Program-made: the position numbers and the translations under genes
The notes under the pieces: generated by a model
Told to the model about the DNA's origin: nothing
The model's input: only the letters and a program-made list of their open reading frames with translations
The model's database searches: none
Assembly (NCBI RefSeq): GCF_030272615.1
Contig: NC_081405.1
Location: 152,378,113-152,442,112, forward strand
Direction of reading: 5' to 3'
Length of the DNA: 64,000 nt
Source: Cryptomeria japonica
Lineage: Eukaryota; Streptophyta; Pinopsida; Cupressales; Cupressaceae
Shown here: positions 47,446 through 58,850 of the stretch, piece after piece
Numbering within the stretch: position 1 is the first letter of the stretch
How the letters are laid out: each line of letters begins with the position of its first letter

Positions 47446-48303
47446 TTTTGCCCCTATTTAATGCGGCGACAAAATTGGTGGTGGGTAAAAGACGAAGAAA
47501 GATGCCCCAATGTGAAGACATGAGTGAAGTATGACCCCTTGAGAATTTAATTGGAATTTTTTTAAAAAAATAAAAAAATTCTAGACAAAGAAAGAAAATG
47601 ACGAGAACAGATGAAGAAGATGAAGAAGATGAAGAAAAAGATAAATCCTAAAGAAATATGGAGAAAAGGCGAGAAGGGAATGAAGAAGGTGCTACGGAAG
47701 GGTGAAAGAAGGGCCCATATAAGCCACACGGGGCCCATGGAGGGGTCATTGCCACATTTACTATTCACGAAGCCTAGAGATAGCAAAGTGAAGGAGCACT
47801 AGGCCAAGGATCCCAGTACATGAGCATCATGTCGAGAGGGTATGAAGGTACTAGAGACCACTTGAGTATGACCCACCTATATGTACCCTAGTTCTGAGTT
47901 TGTGATTTTGGTAGAGTAGCATTTATGTCACACAATAAATGAGGGTGGATAAGAGCGAGGAGTAGATATTGGTCACCTGATCGACATTTGGGCTTGGGGA
48001 TCTCCGCCTGCGCAAACAATCTCTGTCTACGTAGATGAGTAGACATTGATTGCTAGATCAACGTCTTTGCGAACATGGAAGGGGAGAAGAAATCATTGTG
48101 AAATGTTGTTTGCACGTTGCAAACTAGTGCACAAAGTGTTGTTTCAACATCTTCACCTAGGAGAACGTTGTCTCTGCCTAAGGAAGGGGGGATGGAAAAA
48201 GAAATGTTAAAATAAGGACAAGGGGCTTCTAAAGGATGTCCTGAGGGTCGGGATGGAGAGCAGATAGAGGAAAGAGATGACATGAGTGATTACATGGATG
48301 CAG
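47446..48303 (+). other. Element H 3' region, upstream of its antisense gene
   Basis: Equivalent of 36111-37308 in C. Purine-rich GAAGAAGATGAAGAAGATG block near 47600-47645. No GTAAGT donor or first exon comparable with C was found; it is probably lost. Nothing else recognised. Confidence 0.5.
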
Positions 48304-49890
48304 GAGGATTTTGTTCCTTTGCAGTCACATAAGCATTGGCCTCCCACCATGAAGCTACGAAGCAAGTGACACTCAGATGAGAGAGCTATCTTGCCATGGT
48401 GCAGATTAGAGTTACTTTCTACATGGTCGAGGATTCAAGTGCATGTAGCCACAATGACAAACTTGGTTGAGAGATGGCATAGCAGGACCTATTCACTCCA
48501 TCCATCAACAAGTGAGGCCAACATCACATTGCTTGATGTTTGGCAGATCCTGAAGGTGTCAATATGTGGCATTATCCCTAAGTATCACTTGAGGGGAAAG
48601 GAGTGGTACTTACATCATATGTGTCAAACAAAGGACCTCCCCCCGGACATGACGTGCATGTCACTGGAGTGTGCGATGGAGCCTTAGAGACATATTCCTC
48701 AACTGGTGTTGTATATTTGTGGATTGATCAATGTTTGCATGATGCACAACCTCAGTGGGCATGGTTTCTTGATTGGTTGGTCACACAACCTTTACTACAT
48801 AATGGAGGATGGGACCCCCTATGCATGGACAATAGCTATACTGGGCCAGTTGTACCAACATATGTGTATCTTGGGTACAAGAACCTCGGGACAGGTGTCA
48901 CACTCCTTCATATATGGGTGTGGAAGCATATTGCCATATGTAGGCCACCAGGGATACAGGCATAGAGGTAATGACATCCTTATATTGACAAGTACAAAGG
49001 CATGTTTCATTACACTAGAATGGGAGCAATGTGGTTTTGTCGTTGCTTGATTGACGAGATGATGGACTTTACTTGACATCCTTTCAGAGACTGTGAGTGA
49101 TAGAGCAAGGATGTCCAGCTAGACTTTTCATAGACATGGTGCTAGTTATTTGGTCACACGGTTTATATCATTAAACAGTACTTGCCCCGCAAGGTCATGA
49201 GGTAGTTCGAAGTTCGACAGGATATAGTGGATGAGGAGAGGACTCACCCATAGATTACATGAGAGATGGTCACCTGAGGAGACACCATCGAGCCCTTTGA
49301 GGTCTAACTCAGCTAGACCAGGATTGAGAGAGTGGCGTGGGATGAGCGACCAGATGTTGCTGACCCAGGTTGCATAGGTGCATGCACTACATGGTGGGAG
49401 CACACCGACCAAACGTCTAATCATGTCGAGAGTCTTGGAGGCAGATGAGGTGGTAGGAGGAGATGGGGATGGAGCAAGAGATGAAGGAGGGGGAGGAGGA
49501 TAGAGGAGGAGGAGGGTCCTAAGCTGAGTATCACAGAGAGGGGGACAGACATAGGCATAGCCACAGGTGCCTTTACAGGTTTAGGCTCTAGCGATATCCC
49601 TATCACCAACATAGGTACAGGTGCAATCGCAGCCACAACCAAAGGATGTACAAGGACAAGCATAGTAGGTACGAGTATCACAGTCCATTTTGGAGTGGGA
49701 CACAAAGAGAGCCCCTAGGGTTAGTCTGGAGGATGATCTCTCACGGGAGAGAGGGATGGTGGAGCAGGAGGAAGCACAAGTTGACAACCTACAAGCAGAG
49801 GTTGACAGGTTGAGGAGAGAGAGAGATGCGCTAAGGTTGGGTTTGGAGGTAGTGACGACAGAAAGGGATTCCCTTTGCACATAGGCCGAT
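48304..49890 (+). pseudogene. Antisense PMD-coiled-coil gene of element H
   Basis: Starts at acceptor GATGCAG then GAG at 48304, the same junction as in C; residues EDFVPLQSHKHW align without gaps to EYLPVLESRERF of C. The PMD domain follows: LVERWHSRTYSLHP near 48450, ITLLDVWQILK near 48530, TPYAWTIAILGQLY near 48810. After a frameshift around 48860-48880 comes GTGVTLLHIWVWKHIAICRP (to about 48950). A C-terminal RKVMR-FEVRQDI segment lies near 49190-49230. A coiled coil (AEVDRLRRERDALRLGLE) at about 49740-49870 matches that of C. Several stops and frameshifts make it dead. It is antisense to H's pol. Confidence 0.7.
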
Positions 49891-50805
49891 ACCACGTCAT
49901 AGATGCTAAAGGCATCTCGGGGTGGGGAGATGATATAGAGGATAGATGATTTGGAGGCTGAGGTGGAGGGTGAGATTGACCAGATTAGAGGCAGATGTCA
50001 CCCACCTCTGTGGAGAGGGGGATTTAGCCCGATAGGTACTAGCACCAAGGAAAATGATGCCACTTTTTATAGAGGCTATGGATGTATAAAGAACGACATA
50101 CAGAGCTTTGTGAGAGGCTCAGTACCACTGCGGGCTATATTAAGATGCAATCCCTCCTAATCAACGGGCTCCCGATTTTGCAAAGAGGACACAAACGTGA
50201 TAGACGTAGTCACATGCATCTAGTGAGTCAATGGAGATGAGGGCACCACGACCATCACTAATAGAACCATCCAATGGGTGGGTTGATCCAAGTGCAGGAG
50301 ATAGGGAGAGCACTGGCTAGCTCCCAATTTCGTGACATTTTAATCCTTTGGGGAGATGATTTTCATTATAGTATGACTGAACACGTTATATTTTTGATAT
50401 GTATGAGATGGCTCATCACTTTTGGCGGCAATTCATTTTGATGTAATTTATGGATGGACATATATTATGTACTTTGATCTATGTGATGATGATTGATGAT
50501 GATGGATGTTTATGATTATGATGATGATATAACATGTTTGTGATGCAGGATGGATGCATGTCTATATGATGTATGCACATTTTTATTATTATGTTTATGA
50601 TTTTTCAGATGATATGTTCCTAACATGTTGTGGATGTAGGATGGATGCATTTTATGATGCCTATTGGATGTGTGTGATTCAATGTTATGATCATTATGAG
50701 CATGTCTAACCTGTGGTGTATGCAGGATACATGATGCATGATGTGAGCTATATTGATATAATGATATGATGGATTTATGTTGATGTAAGTGCGAGATCGC
50801 AAGAT
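49891..50805. other. Element H region between antisense gene and pol
   Basis: No domain. 50340-50790 is a degenerate low-complexity stretch of GATGATG/ATGGATG-like words, comparable with 33660-33960 of C. Most of H's integrase core is missing here (deletion). Confidence 0.55.
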
Positions 50806-51539
50806 CATACTCTATAGCATTGATTATGAATTTATGGCCATTGGATGAGGTGGGATGAATTTTACCTATGAGATCGACCCCCCATTGAGAGAAGAGCCAA
50901 GGTATTTTGAATGGTTTCAAATCTTAAGGAGGCGCATAAATCTTGTCACTGTGCTTCTGAAAAGGAATACATTTATTTACATAGTGGTGAGCATCTTGTT
51001 CCGGTGTGTCCCAGTAGTATCATGCATGCAACAACTTCTTAGCCAAAGTGAGGTCGCTTGAGTGAGCTCCAAAGATACCTTCATGTACCTCATGTAGTGC
51101 TTGTTTAACCTCCTTTTTATCTAAACACATTAGGAGGGTTCCATCAAAGTGCCTTTTTGAATGGGGTATCACCAAGGATAGTGTAGTGGGCAGATCAATG
51201 GATGAGTGTCTGTTGTTGGGTTTTGGTGAGATGAGGGGGAATGGTGTTGTCTCGAAGGTAGGTGAAGATTTCTTGATACTGTGGGTAATTAGGACCAATG
51301 AGGACACATACCGTGTCTACTTCAGGGACATCATATGCTGGTACTAAAATATGCTCAACCAAGAATTTATATTTCTGACTGTTTGCGGGCATTTGTAAGA
51401 GAGCCAATAGTGGCCATTGCATCAACAACTCTGTTGTTTGACTTGGGAACTTGCTCTGACTGAGTGGAAGTGAAATGTTGCTTAAAATATTCCACCATGC
51501 GATGATAGGGAAGAAACTTGTCATCTTTGGTTTAGTACT
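50806..51539 (-). pseudogene. Element H pol fragment: RNase H end and integrase start
   Basis: The minus-strand frame begins at the E junction with TKDDK, equivalent to the TKDDKLMPYK of E. It then passes through the inter-domain region (KYKFLVEHILVPAYDVPE near 51360, IFTYLRDNTIPP near 51250), the integrase zinc module (ALHEVHEGIFGAHSS near 51060-51110) and the start of the core (SQWGVDLIGKIHP near 50850). It stops matching at about 50806. At least one frameshift (near 51200) and several stops. Probable loss of the rest of integrase by deletion. Confidence 0.7.
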
Positions 51540-52926
51540 TGATGCCTTCCTAAATGGACAAGGTTAGCAAATGACAAACAACACACGAAAACCAAAAAGA
51601 TCGTTGGTGTTAGTCAATCAAAAACTAATCTAAAAAGACATACCAAGAGAGATACTAAAAACATGCTAATATATCTAACTAAAGAAACAAAGATAATGAG
51701 ACATCTCCAAATGCCTCTTAGCATGGTCTTGGCTCCTTTCTCCCTTGTTCCTCTCCTCTCCAAGTTCCAAAATAGTGTAGCTCTCAGTAGCTTTTTGCAC
51801 TATGGATGCTTATGGAGGATTGAGATTGTAGTATTGTGCTTCAAATGTGAAATGAAAAGCTAATACTATGCTATTGATGCTAAAATGATTGATTTTATCA
51901 AAAAGACAAGATATTAGATAATTATGCTAAAATGCTCTCTAAAAATGCCTATAGCTTAAATGCATACAAGTTTTCAGGATCTGGATTATGAAGAAATGGG
52001 CTCTATTTATAGGAAAAATGGAGCAATGGATGGTTGAGATTGAGTAATCTCAACAAGGGTCAGGATTGAATGATTTCAAATCCATGTGAGGGCTTTCAAC
52101 CCAATCTCAGGATGACAAGTGTCAATGTGAGATAGGTTGAGAGGAGAGGGAATAAGCATTTAATGCTTGACATGACCTTGGGAGTTAAAGTCAAGGTTGG
52201 TTGAATGAATAAACTCTTTATTCAAAGAATAAAGCTTTTATCCAATGGATAAACTCTTGTGCAAATGTGAAATGGATGAATATGGTCAAAACAATAAATG
52301 TTTGGGGAGACAAGTTTGAAATAACCATAAATGGTTATGTAAGAGCCATAAATGGTCATGTAAGAGCCATTAGTGGTCTTGGAAGACTTTGGGGGTTAAT
52401 TTGTTGAACACACAAAGCATTAAATGCTTTTCAAAGACTTTGGAGTCTTTGAGAAGTGACTCCATTTTGCTTAGAAATGTGACAATAATTAGGGGATGGA
52501 TTAGGCTAATTAGGAAGGGGTTAGAAGAATCTAGAAGGGGATTAGATTTGCAAGTGGATTTGGTGGGTGAGGGAAAATAAGATTTTATTAAAATAAAAAT
52601 TCATTTATTTCAATAAATGTGTGCAAGTTGCATTTGTAGGAAAATGCAAGTGGGGGGGTTTTTAAAATGATTTAAATAAATTTTAATTTATTTAAAAGAG
52701 GAATAGGGGGATTTTAATTAAATAAATTGATTTTATTTATTTAATTGAATGGAATTTGATTTGATGAATTAATTAAAATAAATTAAATAATTTATTTAAT
52801 TAATAGAAGAATGTTTGGGGATGAATTAATTAAATATTTATTTAATTAATTGATGGCTAGTGGATTTTTAATCAAATAAATACAAAATATTCATTTAATT
52901 AAAATGGACAGATTTATGTGACTACA
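51540..52926 (-). repeat. Element E 3' LTR
   Basis: 1387 bp with TG...CA ends. The LTR start on the minus strand, TGTAGTCACA, follows the polypurine tract AGAGGGGCAAA (52927-52937). AT-rich near that end. No second copy is in the window, so the left end rests on the H junction. Confidence 0.75.
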
Positions 52927-55274
52927 TTTGCCCCTCTTTAAGATGGTGCGGTTTATCGCATCGTTTCAAAGAAAGAAAAATTGGTGTGAAGAAATGCCCC
53001 ATAAAATGTAAATTTAATGGGTGGTATGCCCCCTCGAGAAATGGGCCGATTTTTTTTTTTGAAAAATCGGGTGATCTCTCGAAAAAGAATGAAAAGTGGA
53101 GGGGAGGTAGAATAGAAGAAATTAGAACTAATGATGAAAGAATGGGAGAAAATGGAGTGAATATGAAGAAACAACAAGCCAATGAGTACCCTGAGGTCAT
53201 GCAAGAGATACATAGCAGATGTAGTGTGGGGTTTGGATTGATGCTATACAATTGATCAAAATTGGTTGGACAATTTGGTGCAATCGGTTTAATTGCCTCG
53301 GTCAAGTCAAAGCGTGACAGTTGATGTCAGTTGGTCGCTTGGACATGATAAAGTCTGAGTAAGTGAATCAAAGTGACCTGATGTGACTTAGACAATTGAT
53401 GTAATTGCCCGATGAAGTCAAGGTATATGAAGCAAAATACTCGTTGAGACGTAGACAATTGATTTAATTGTCTATTGGATTGTGTTTGATTGGTTGATCA
53501 ATTGATAGTGTGTGCGTGTGATGGATGGTTGTGGGGAATCATGGCAACCCCGTTGAGACTAGGTCATTATGATAAATGCCTGATGTAGTCTAGGATTACC
53601 ATGATTGATTACCTGTTGAGACCCGAAGATACTTGATCAGAGTATCTGTTGATAGTCTAGGTGTGTGGGAGTCAATGTATCTGTGTAGACAGAGTAACTG
53701 GCTTAATTTTGTGGATGAGTGAGGATGGGAAGCGATGAAGGGATTAGGATGATGTTGATGATCAAGATGGGGAGGGTGAGGGGGGGGTTCGATGTGAGAT
53801 AGAAGAAATGGAGGACCTATGACGCATTCCTATGGAAGAAGATGAGTAAAATAGAGTATGCATTTTTATGACTATGTATGCATGATATGCAACTATTATG
53901 AATGTATGGATGGGTGGAATGCAACGAAATGCAATATATACAGATGAGATGAGATGACGATCCATAGTGCTCTATTTTCATCATTGAGCTTTAAAATGTT
54001 GTAAGAAAATACAAGCAACTTGACATAAAGATTCAAGATGACCAGAGTATTTCTTACATGGATTTGATATAGCAAGTTAATACAAGCAACTTGATATAAT
54101 GGCTCAAGTTGACTAGAGTATTGCTTGCGAAACAAACAAGGATTATCTCCTTTCATGCATGACTTGGATCGCCCTCCTTGATTTTAGGCTGATCATATCT
54201 TGAGACAAGTGCATACCGTACTAAGAAATAAAAACCTTTATCCACATTGGATGAGGAGGAACCAAAGAATGAGCATTTGTACCTGCAAACAAATAGTATA
54301 TACATAAAGAATAAAGAATATGGATCCTTGGTAATGGTTCATGTTCATATAGTCGAGGTATATGCTGTAGTCAGCAAGCTATAATGATCTATGACTGCAT
54401 TTGGCATAAGATCACGTAGTTTAGTGAACTTCCCACGTAGACACCATTAGTACATGCCCCAGAACTTCATCGGAAGTAATCCGCAAACAAAACAAAAACA
54501 ATGCTGAAAGATCCCGATACAAATAAACAAATGATTGTACTCACAAATCAACCAAGTTTTTGATAGCTTTAACATAATTTTCTTGTCAAAGAAAACGTCA
54601 CTTTTGTTTTTGTTTTGGTAAGGAAGGATGCATCCTTGTTTAAAGACAGTTTCCGATTTGTTGGATGTTGATTGTGTGGTCGATTGGTAAATGGTCATTG
54701 TATGAGTAGTTTGTCAATGCTTGTTTTGGTATCCGCATGGATGAGTATGTACAAGGTTTTGCCATGTTTTTGTTTTGATTTTCGATGGTTTTTCATTGTT
54801 TTTGGATTTTGTGAGACATTTTTGAATGTTTTTGGATTTTGTGAGACATTTTTGAATGTTTTTGCCAATGAATCACCAGTAATGTAGAATCCACTTCCAT
54901 CCTCTAGAATTTTTAAGGGTATTGCCCCCAAGTGTAGACATGACTATAATAGGGTGGGATGCAAGATGCATGAAGTACTTTCTCTTTGTTGCAGATCAAA
55001 TAGCAAGCCATGGTTTGGATGGATGGATGTGTGTATGTATGAATGTGATCGCAACGAGCCTGAAAGATACTGGAGCCATAGTCTTTACGAGTGGCGCCTG
55101 TTTGCCAGGTTTTCACCATCGTACTTACCCAAGGTGCCACCGGACTGGTTGTTCATCGTTTGGAAGTATGATTTTTCTTTACTTTTTTTGAATGTTTTTG
55201 TATTTCTTTAGGACATTTTTCTGAATGTTTTTGGTATTTTCTGGTATGCAGGGGAGCCTGATGCTCTATTCAGC
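52927..55274 (-). other. Element E 3' untranslated region
   Basis: No coding domain on either strand and no antisense PMD frame. It shares with C short segments downstream of pol (GTGAAAACCTGGCAAACAGG near 55095-55120 on the minus strand and GGTGGCGCC-like near 55090) and the CAT-rich stretch (53840-53950). A 30-bp duplication TTTTGGATTTTGTGAGACAT occurs at 54800-54860. Confidence 0.65.
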
Positions 55275-58200
55275 TTAGGTATAAAACCATTTGAGGTGCA
55301 TGCTGTTGATTGGATCTGCGAGCAGTTCTCCTTCTGATGTAGCCAACTGATATGCCTCGGACCCGAATATAGTAGTGACAACATATGGACCCAGCCAGTT
55401 TGATTCAAACTTGCCCTGATGTTCTTTGTTTGGTTGATTGCGAGGATTCTCTCGCAGAACAAGATCACCTACCTCAAATGTACGAGGTCTGACTCAGTGA
55501 TTGTAGCTTCTACTCATGCACTGCTGATAGGCTTTGAGGTGATTGTATGTAGCTTGTCGCTTCTCATCAAGTAATTCTAAGTCCTGAAGACAGGATACTC
55601 TGTATGCTTCATCATCGATGAGTTTGTGCAAGGAAACCCGTAAGGATGGTATCTCGACCTCAATAGGTAAGATAGCTTCAGCACCATAGACCAATGAATA
55701 AGGAGTTGCACCTGTAGGGGTTTGAATGCTAGTTCGATATGCCCATAGTGCTGGATTCAGTTGAACATGCCAATCACGGCCGACATCATTGACTATCTTC
55801 TTGAGGATTCTTAATATGTTCTTATTTGATGCTTCGACCTGACCATTGCCTTGTGGGTAATAGGGGGTGGAAAAGCGGTGTTGGATATGAAATTTCTCAC
55901 AAAGTTTGTGGACATCTTGATTTTTGAAAGGAAGATCGTTATCTGTGATGATGGACATGGGCACACCATACTGGCAGATGATGTAGTTAAGGATGAATGA
56001 GGCGATCTGCTTGCCGGTAACTTGGGTAAGTGGAACAGCTTCGATCCACTTTGTGAAATATTCGGTGGCGGTAATAATGAATTTGTGGCCGTTGGATGAA
56101 GATGGATGGATTTTATCCACAAGGTCAAGGCCCCATCGACAGAAAGGCCATGGTGTTGTGATTGGTTGCAGTTCCTGAGCTAGTGCATGTATCAGGTTGC
56201 CATGAACTTGACATTTTTTGCACTTCCTGACAAAGTAGTAGGAATCCTTTTCCATAGATGGCCAATAGTATCCATTGCGTAGGAGCTTCTTGGCTAGTGA
56301 CGGACTACTTGAGTGAGTCCCGCAAATGCCTTCATGGACTTCTTCCAAAGCCTTTGTTATCTCATCTTGTTCCAGACATCGAAGGAGAGTACCATCAAGA
56401 CTGCGTCGGTATAGGGTTTCGGCAATAATGGTATATCAAGCAGTTTGGCGAATGAAGGTTTTACGTTGGTTATTCGATTGGTTGGGAGGAAGGGTTTGAT
56501 CGTGGAGATAGGTGTAGAATTCACCGTACCATGGGGATTCGGAACCGACAAGGCGACATATCATCTCGGATTCGGGGATATCATAAGCGGGGATCCAAAG
56601 CTGTTCTACCAAGAACTTGTAGCGTGTTGAATTTTGTGGAAGATCTAGGAGAGATGCGATGGTAGCCATAGCGTCAGCAGCTCGATTTTGATCTCTTGGT
56701 ATCTGCTCAAAAGTGATAGTAGTAAATGATGTCTTTAGAGTGTCCACCATTCACTTATATGGCATGAGTTTATCATCTTTGGTCTGATATTCATCTGTTG
56801 CTTGTCGAATGACCAGTTGTGAGTCACCATATACTTGTAGTTCTTGTAATTTCCATTGTACGGCTAGCCTGAGTCCTGTGATCAAGGCCTCATACTCTGC
56901 TATGTTGTTAGTGCGTGGAAATGTGAGCTTGTAAGACTTCGGGATGCTGTCACCTTGAGGTGTGATAAATAGGATGCCTGCCCCCGAGCCATGCCTAGTG
57001 TATGAACCATCAAAGTATAATTTCCATGGTTGTGTTGTTGTGATCATGAATATCTCTTCATCTGGAAAATTGGAAATGAGAGGATGATGGCCTATGAGTG
57101 GTGCATCGGCCAACTGATCTGTAATAACTTGACCTTTGATAGCTTTACAGTCCACATACTCGATGTCAAATTCACTTAGAATCATCACCCATTTGGCCAA
57201 GCGACCTGTCAATGCTGCTTTGCTGAGTAAATACTTGAGTGGATCAATCTTTGCAATGAGTTGTACTTTGTGTGTTAACAGATAGTGCCTCAATTTAGTG
57301 GCTGCCAGGATTACTGCTAGGCAAGCTCGCTCAATAGGTGTGTAATTGAGTTCATAGCCCACTAGTGTGCGAGAGATGTAGTAAACAACACACTCTTTTC
57401 CTTCTTCATTATGTTGTGCCAGTAGTACACCCAATGTTGTACTTGTTGCTGAGATATAAAGTAACAACGGTCTTCTTGGATCTGGTGGCATCAGCAATGG
57501 TGGATTCATGAGATAGTCTTTAAGTGTCTGAAATGCTTGTTGGCATCGGGCATCCCACTGAAAGCGGATATTCTTATGTAGCAGGTGTGTAAATGGGTGA
57601 CACTTATCAGCCAGTTGTGCAATGAATCTTCGGATGGATTGAAGCCGTCCTTGTAATGTCCTTAGCTGACTGATATTCTTTGGAGGTGGCATGTCCATTA
57701 TTGCTTTTACCTTTGCTGGGTTGACCTCAATACCTTTGCTTGAGACAATGTATCCTAGAAGCTTCCCAGAGGTCACTCCAAAGACACATTTCTTTGGGTT
57801 GAGTCGAACATGGTATTGTTCCAGTCTATCAAAGATTTTATCTAAGATATGGAGATGCCCTTCTCTGGTGAGTGATTTTGCTAGTAAGTCATCAACATAA
57901 TCTTCCATAATAGTATGCATCATGTCATGGAAGATGGTGGTCATTGCTCTTTGATAGGTTGCTCTTGCATTCTTGAGACCGAAAGGCATTACATTCCAGC
58001 AATATGTGCCCCATGGACATGTGAAGGCTGTCTTATGTTGGTCCTCTGGTGCGATCTTTATTTGATTGTATCCTGAAAAACCATCCATGAGTGAAAGCAT
58101 GGCGTGTCCGACTGTCAGATCCACTATGATGTCGATATTTGGAAGGGGGAAGTCATCCTTAGGACAAGCCTTATTCAGATCTCTAAAATCAGTACAAATT

Positions 58201-58850
58201 TGGATGCCCCCTTTTGGTTTGCCGACAGGCACAATATTGGAGATCCATTCTGCATAATCAATTGGTCTAATGAAACCAACATCTAGGAGTTTCTTGAGTT
58301 CTATTTTGACGAGCATTGCAATCTGAGGATGCATCTTACGAAGCTTTTGCTTGATAGGTTTGGCTCCTTCTGCGACAGTGAGGTGATGCATGATTAAATC
58401 AGGATCAAGCCCAGGCATGTCTGCATATGACCATGCAAAGTTGATCTGACGCTTCTAGAAGAACTCTATAAATTTAGGTTGTTCCTTTGGAGTGAGAAGA
58501 GATACCAGATGTATGATATGAGGATTTTCAGGAGTCCCCACATTGTATTCTTTGGTTTCCTCGACGAGAATCATTGATCGGTCCTGTTGTACATTAGCAG
58601 GGAGAATGTCAAACCCTTCATCCTCAGGCGCCTTAGAGAGGTTTTCACCGTTGGATACACTCTTTCTTTTTTCTTTTGTTGGATCAAACAGTGCCACAGT
58701 GTGGTTTTCACTGGAAGATCCATGTTTTATTGTTATATTTTTGCAGCTGAAAGGTTTGGCATCCGCCCCAAAGTATGCTGCGCTATTAAGTTCAATGGCG
58801 AATCTAGCTTTGTGATCCCCTCTTAGTAGGTTATCCCTTAATTCCAAAAA
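55275..58850 (-). pseudogene. Element E pol: RT, two RNases H, integrase
   Basis: One frame with a few nonsense codons (near 58455, 56750, 56433 and 55494). RT about 57680-58300 with FSGYNQIKIAPEDQ and YVDD at 57888-57899. First RNase H about 57100-57600. Second archaeal-type RNase H about 56770-57040 (YFDGSYTRHG...YEALITG). Integrase: HEGICGTHS...CKKCQ near 56200-56340, core Asp in WGLDLVDK, Asp in ITDNDLPF, Glu in GQVEASNK, and a C-terminal FEVGDLVLRENP module, ending with stop TAA at 55275. This is the best-preserved Tat pol in the window and served as the reference for the nonsense changes in C. Confidence 0.87.

Larger units (their letters stand above)
47047..51539 (-). mobile_element. 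Element H: old Tat-type element, 3' part
   Basis: Minus-strand element whose pol fragment (50806-51539), antisense PMD gene (48304-49890), polypurine tract and 3' LTR (47445 leftward, split by D) are in order. The rest lies on the far side of element E, outside the window. Heavily decayed, hence older than C and E. Confidence 0.75.

Noticed and set aside
47738-47803. Possible first exon of H's antisense gene starting at ATG near 47738
   Set aside because: A TATA-like ATATAAG is too close, no consensus donor follows, and the peptide does not resemble exon 1 of C.
51535-51545. Treating GTACT beside E as a confirmed duplication
   Set aside because: The other end of E is outside the window, so only one copy is visible. 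The same five bases flank B by coincidence.
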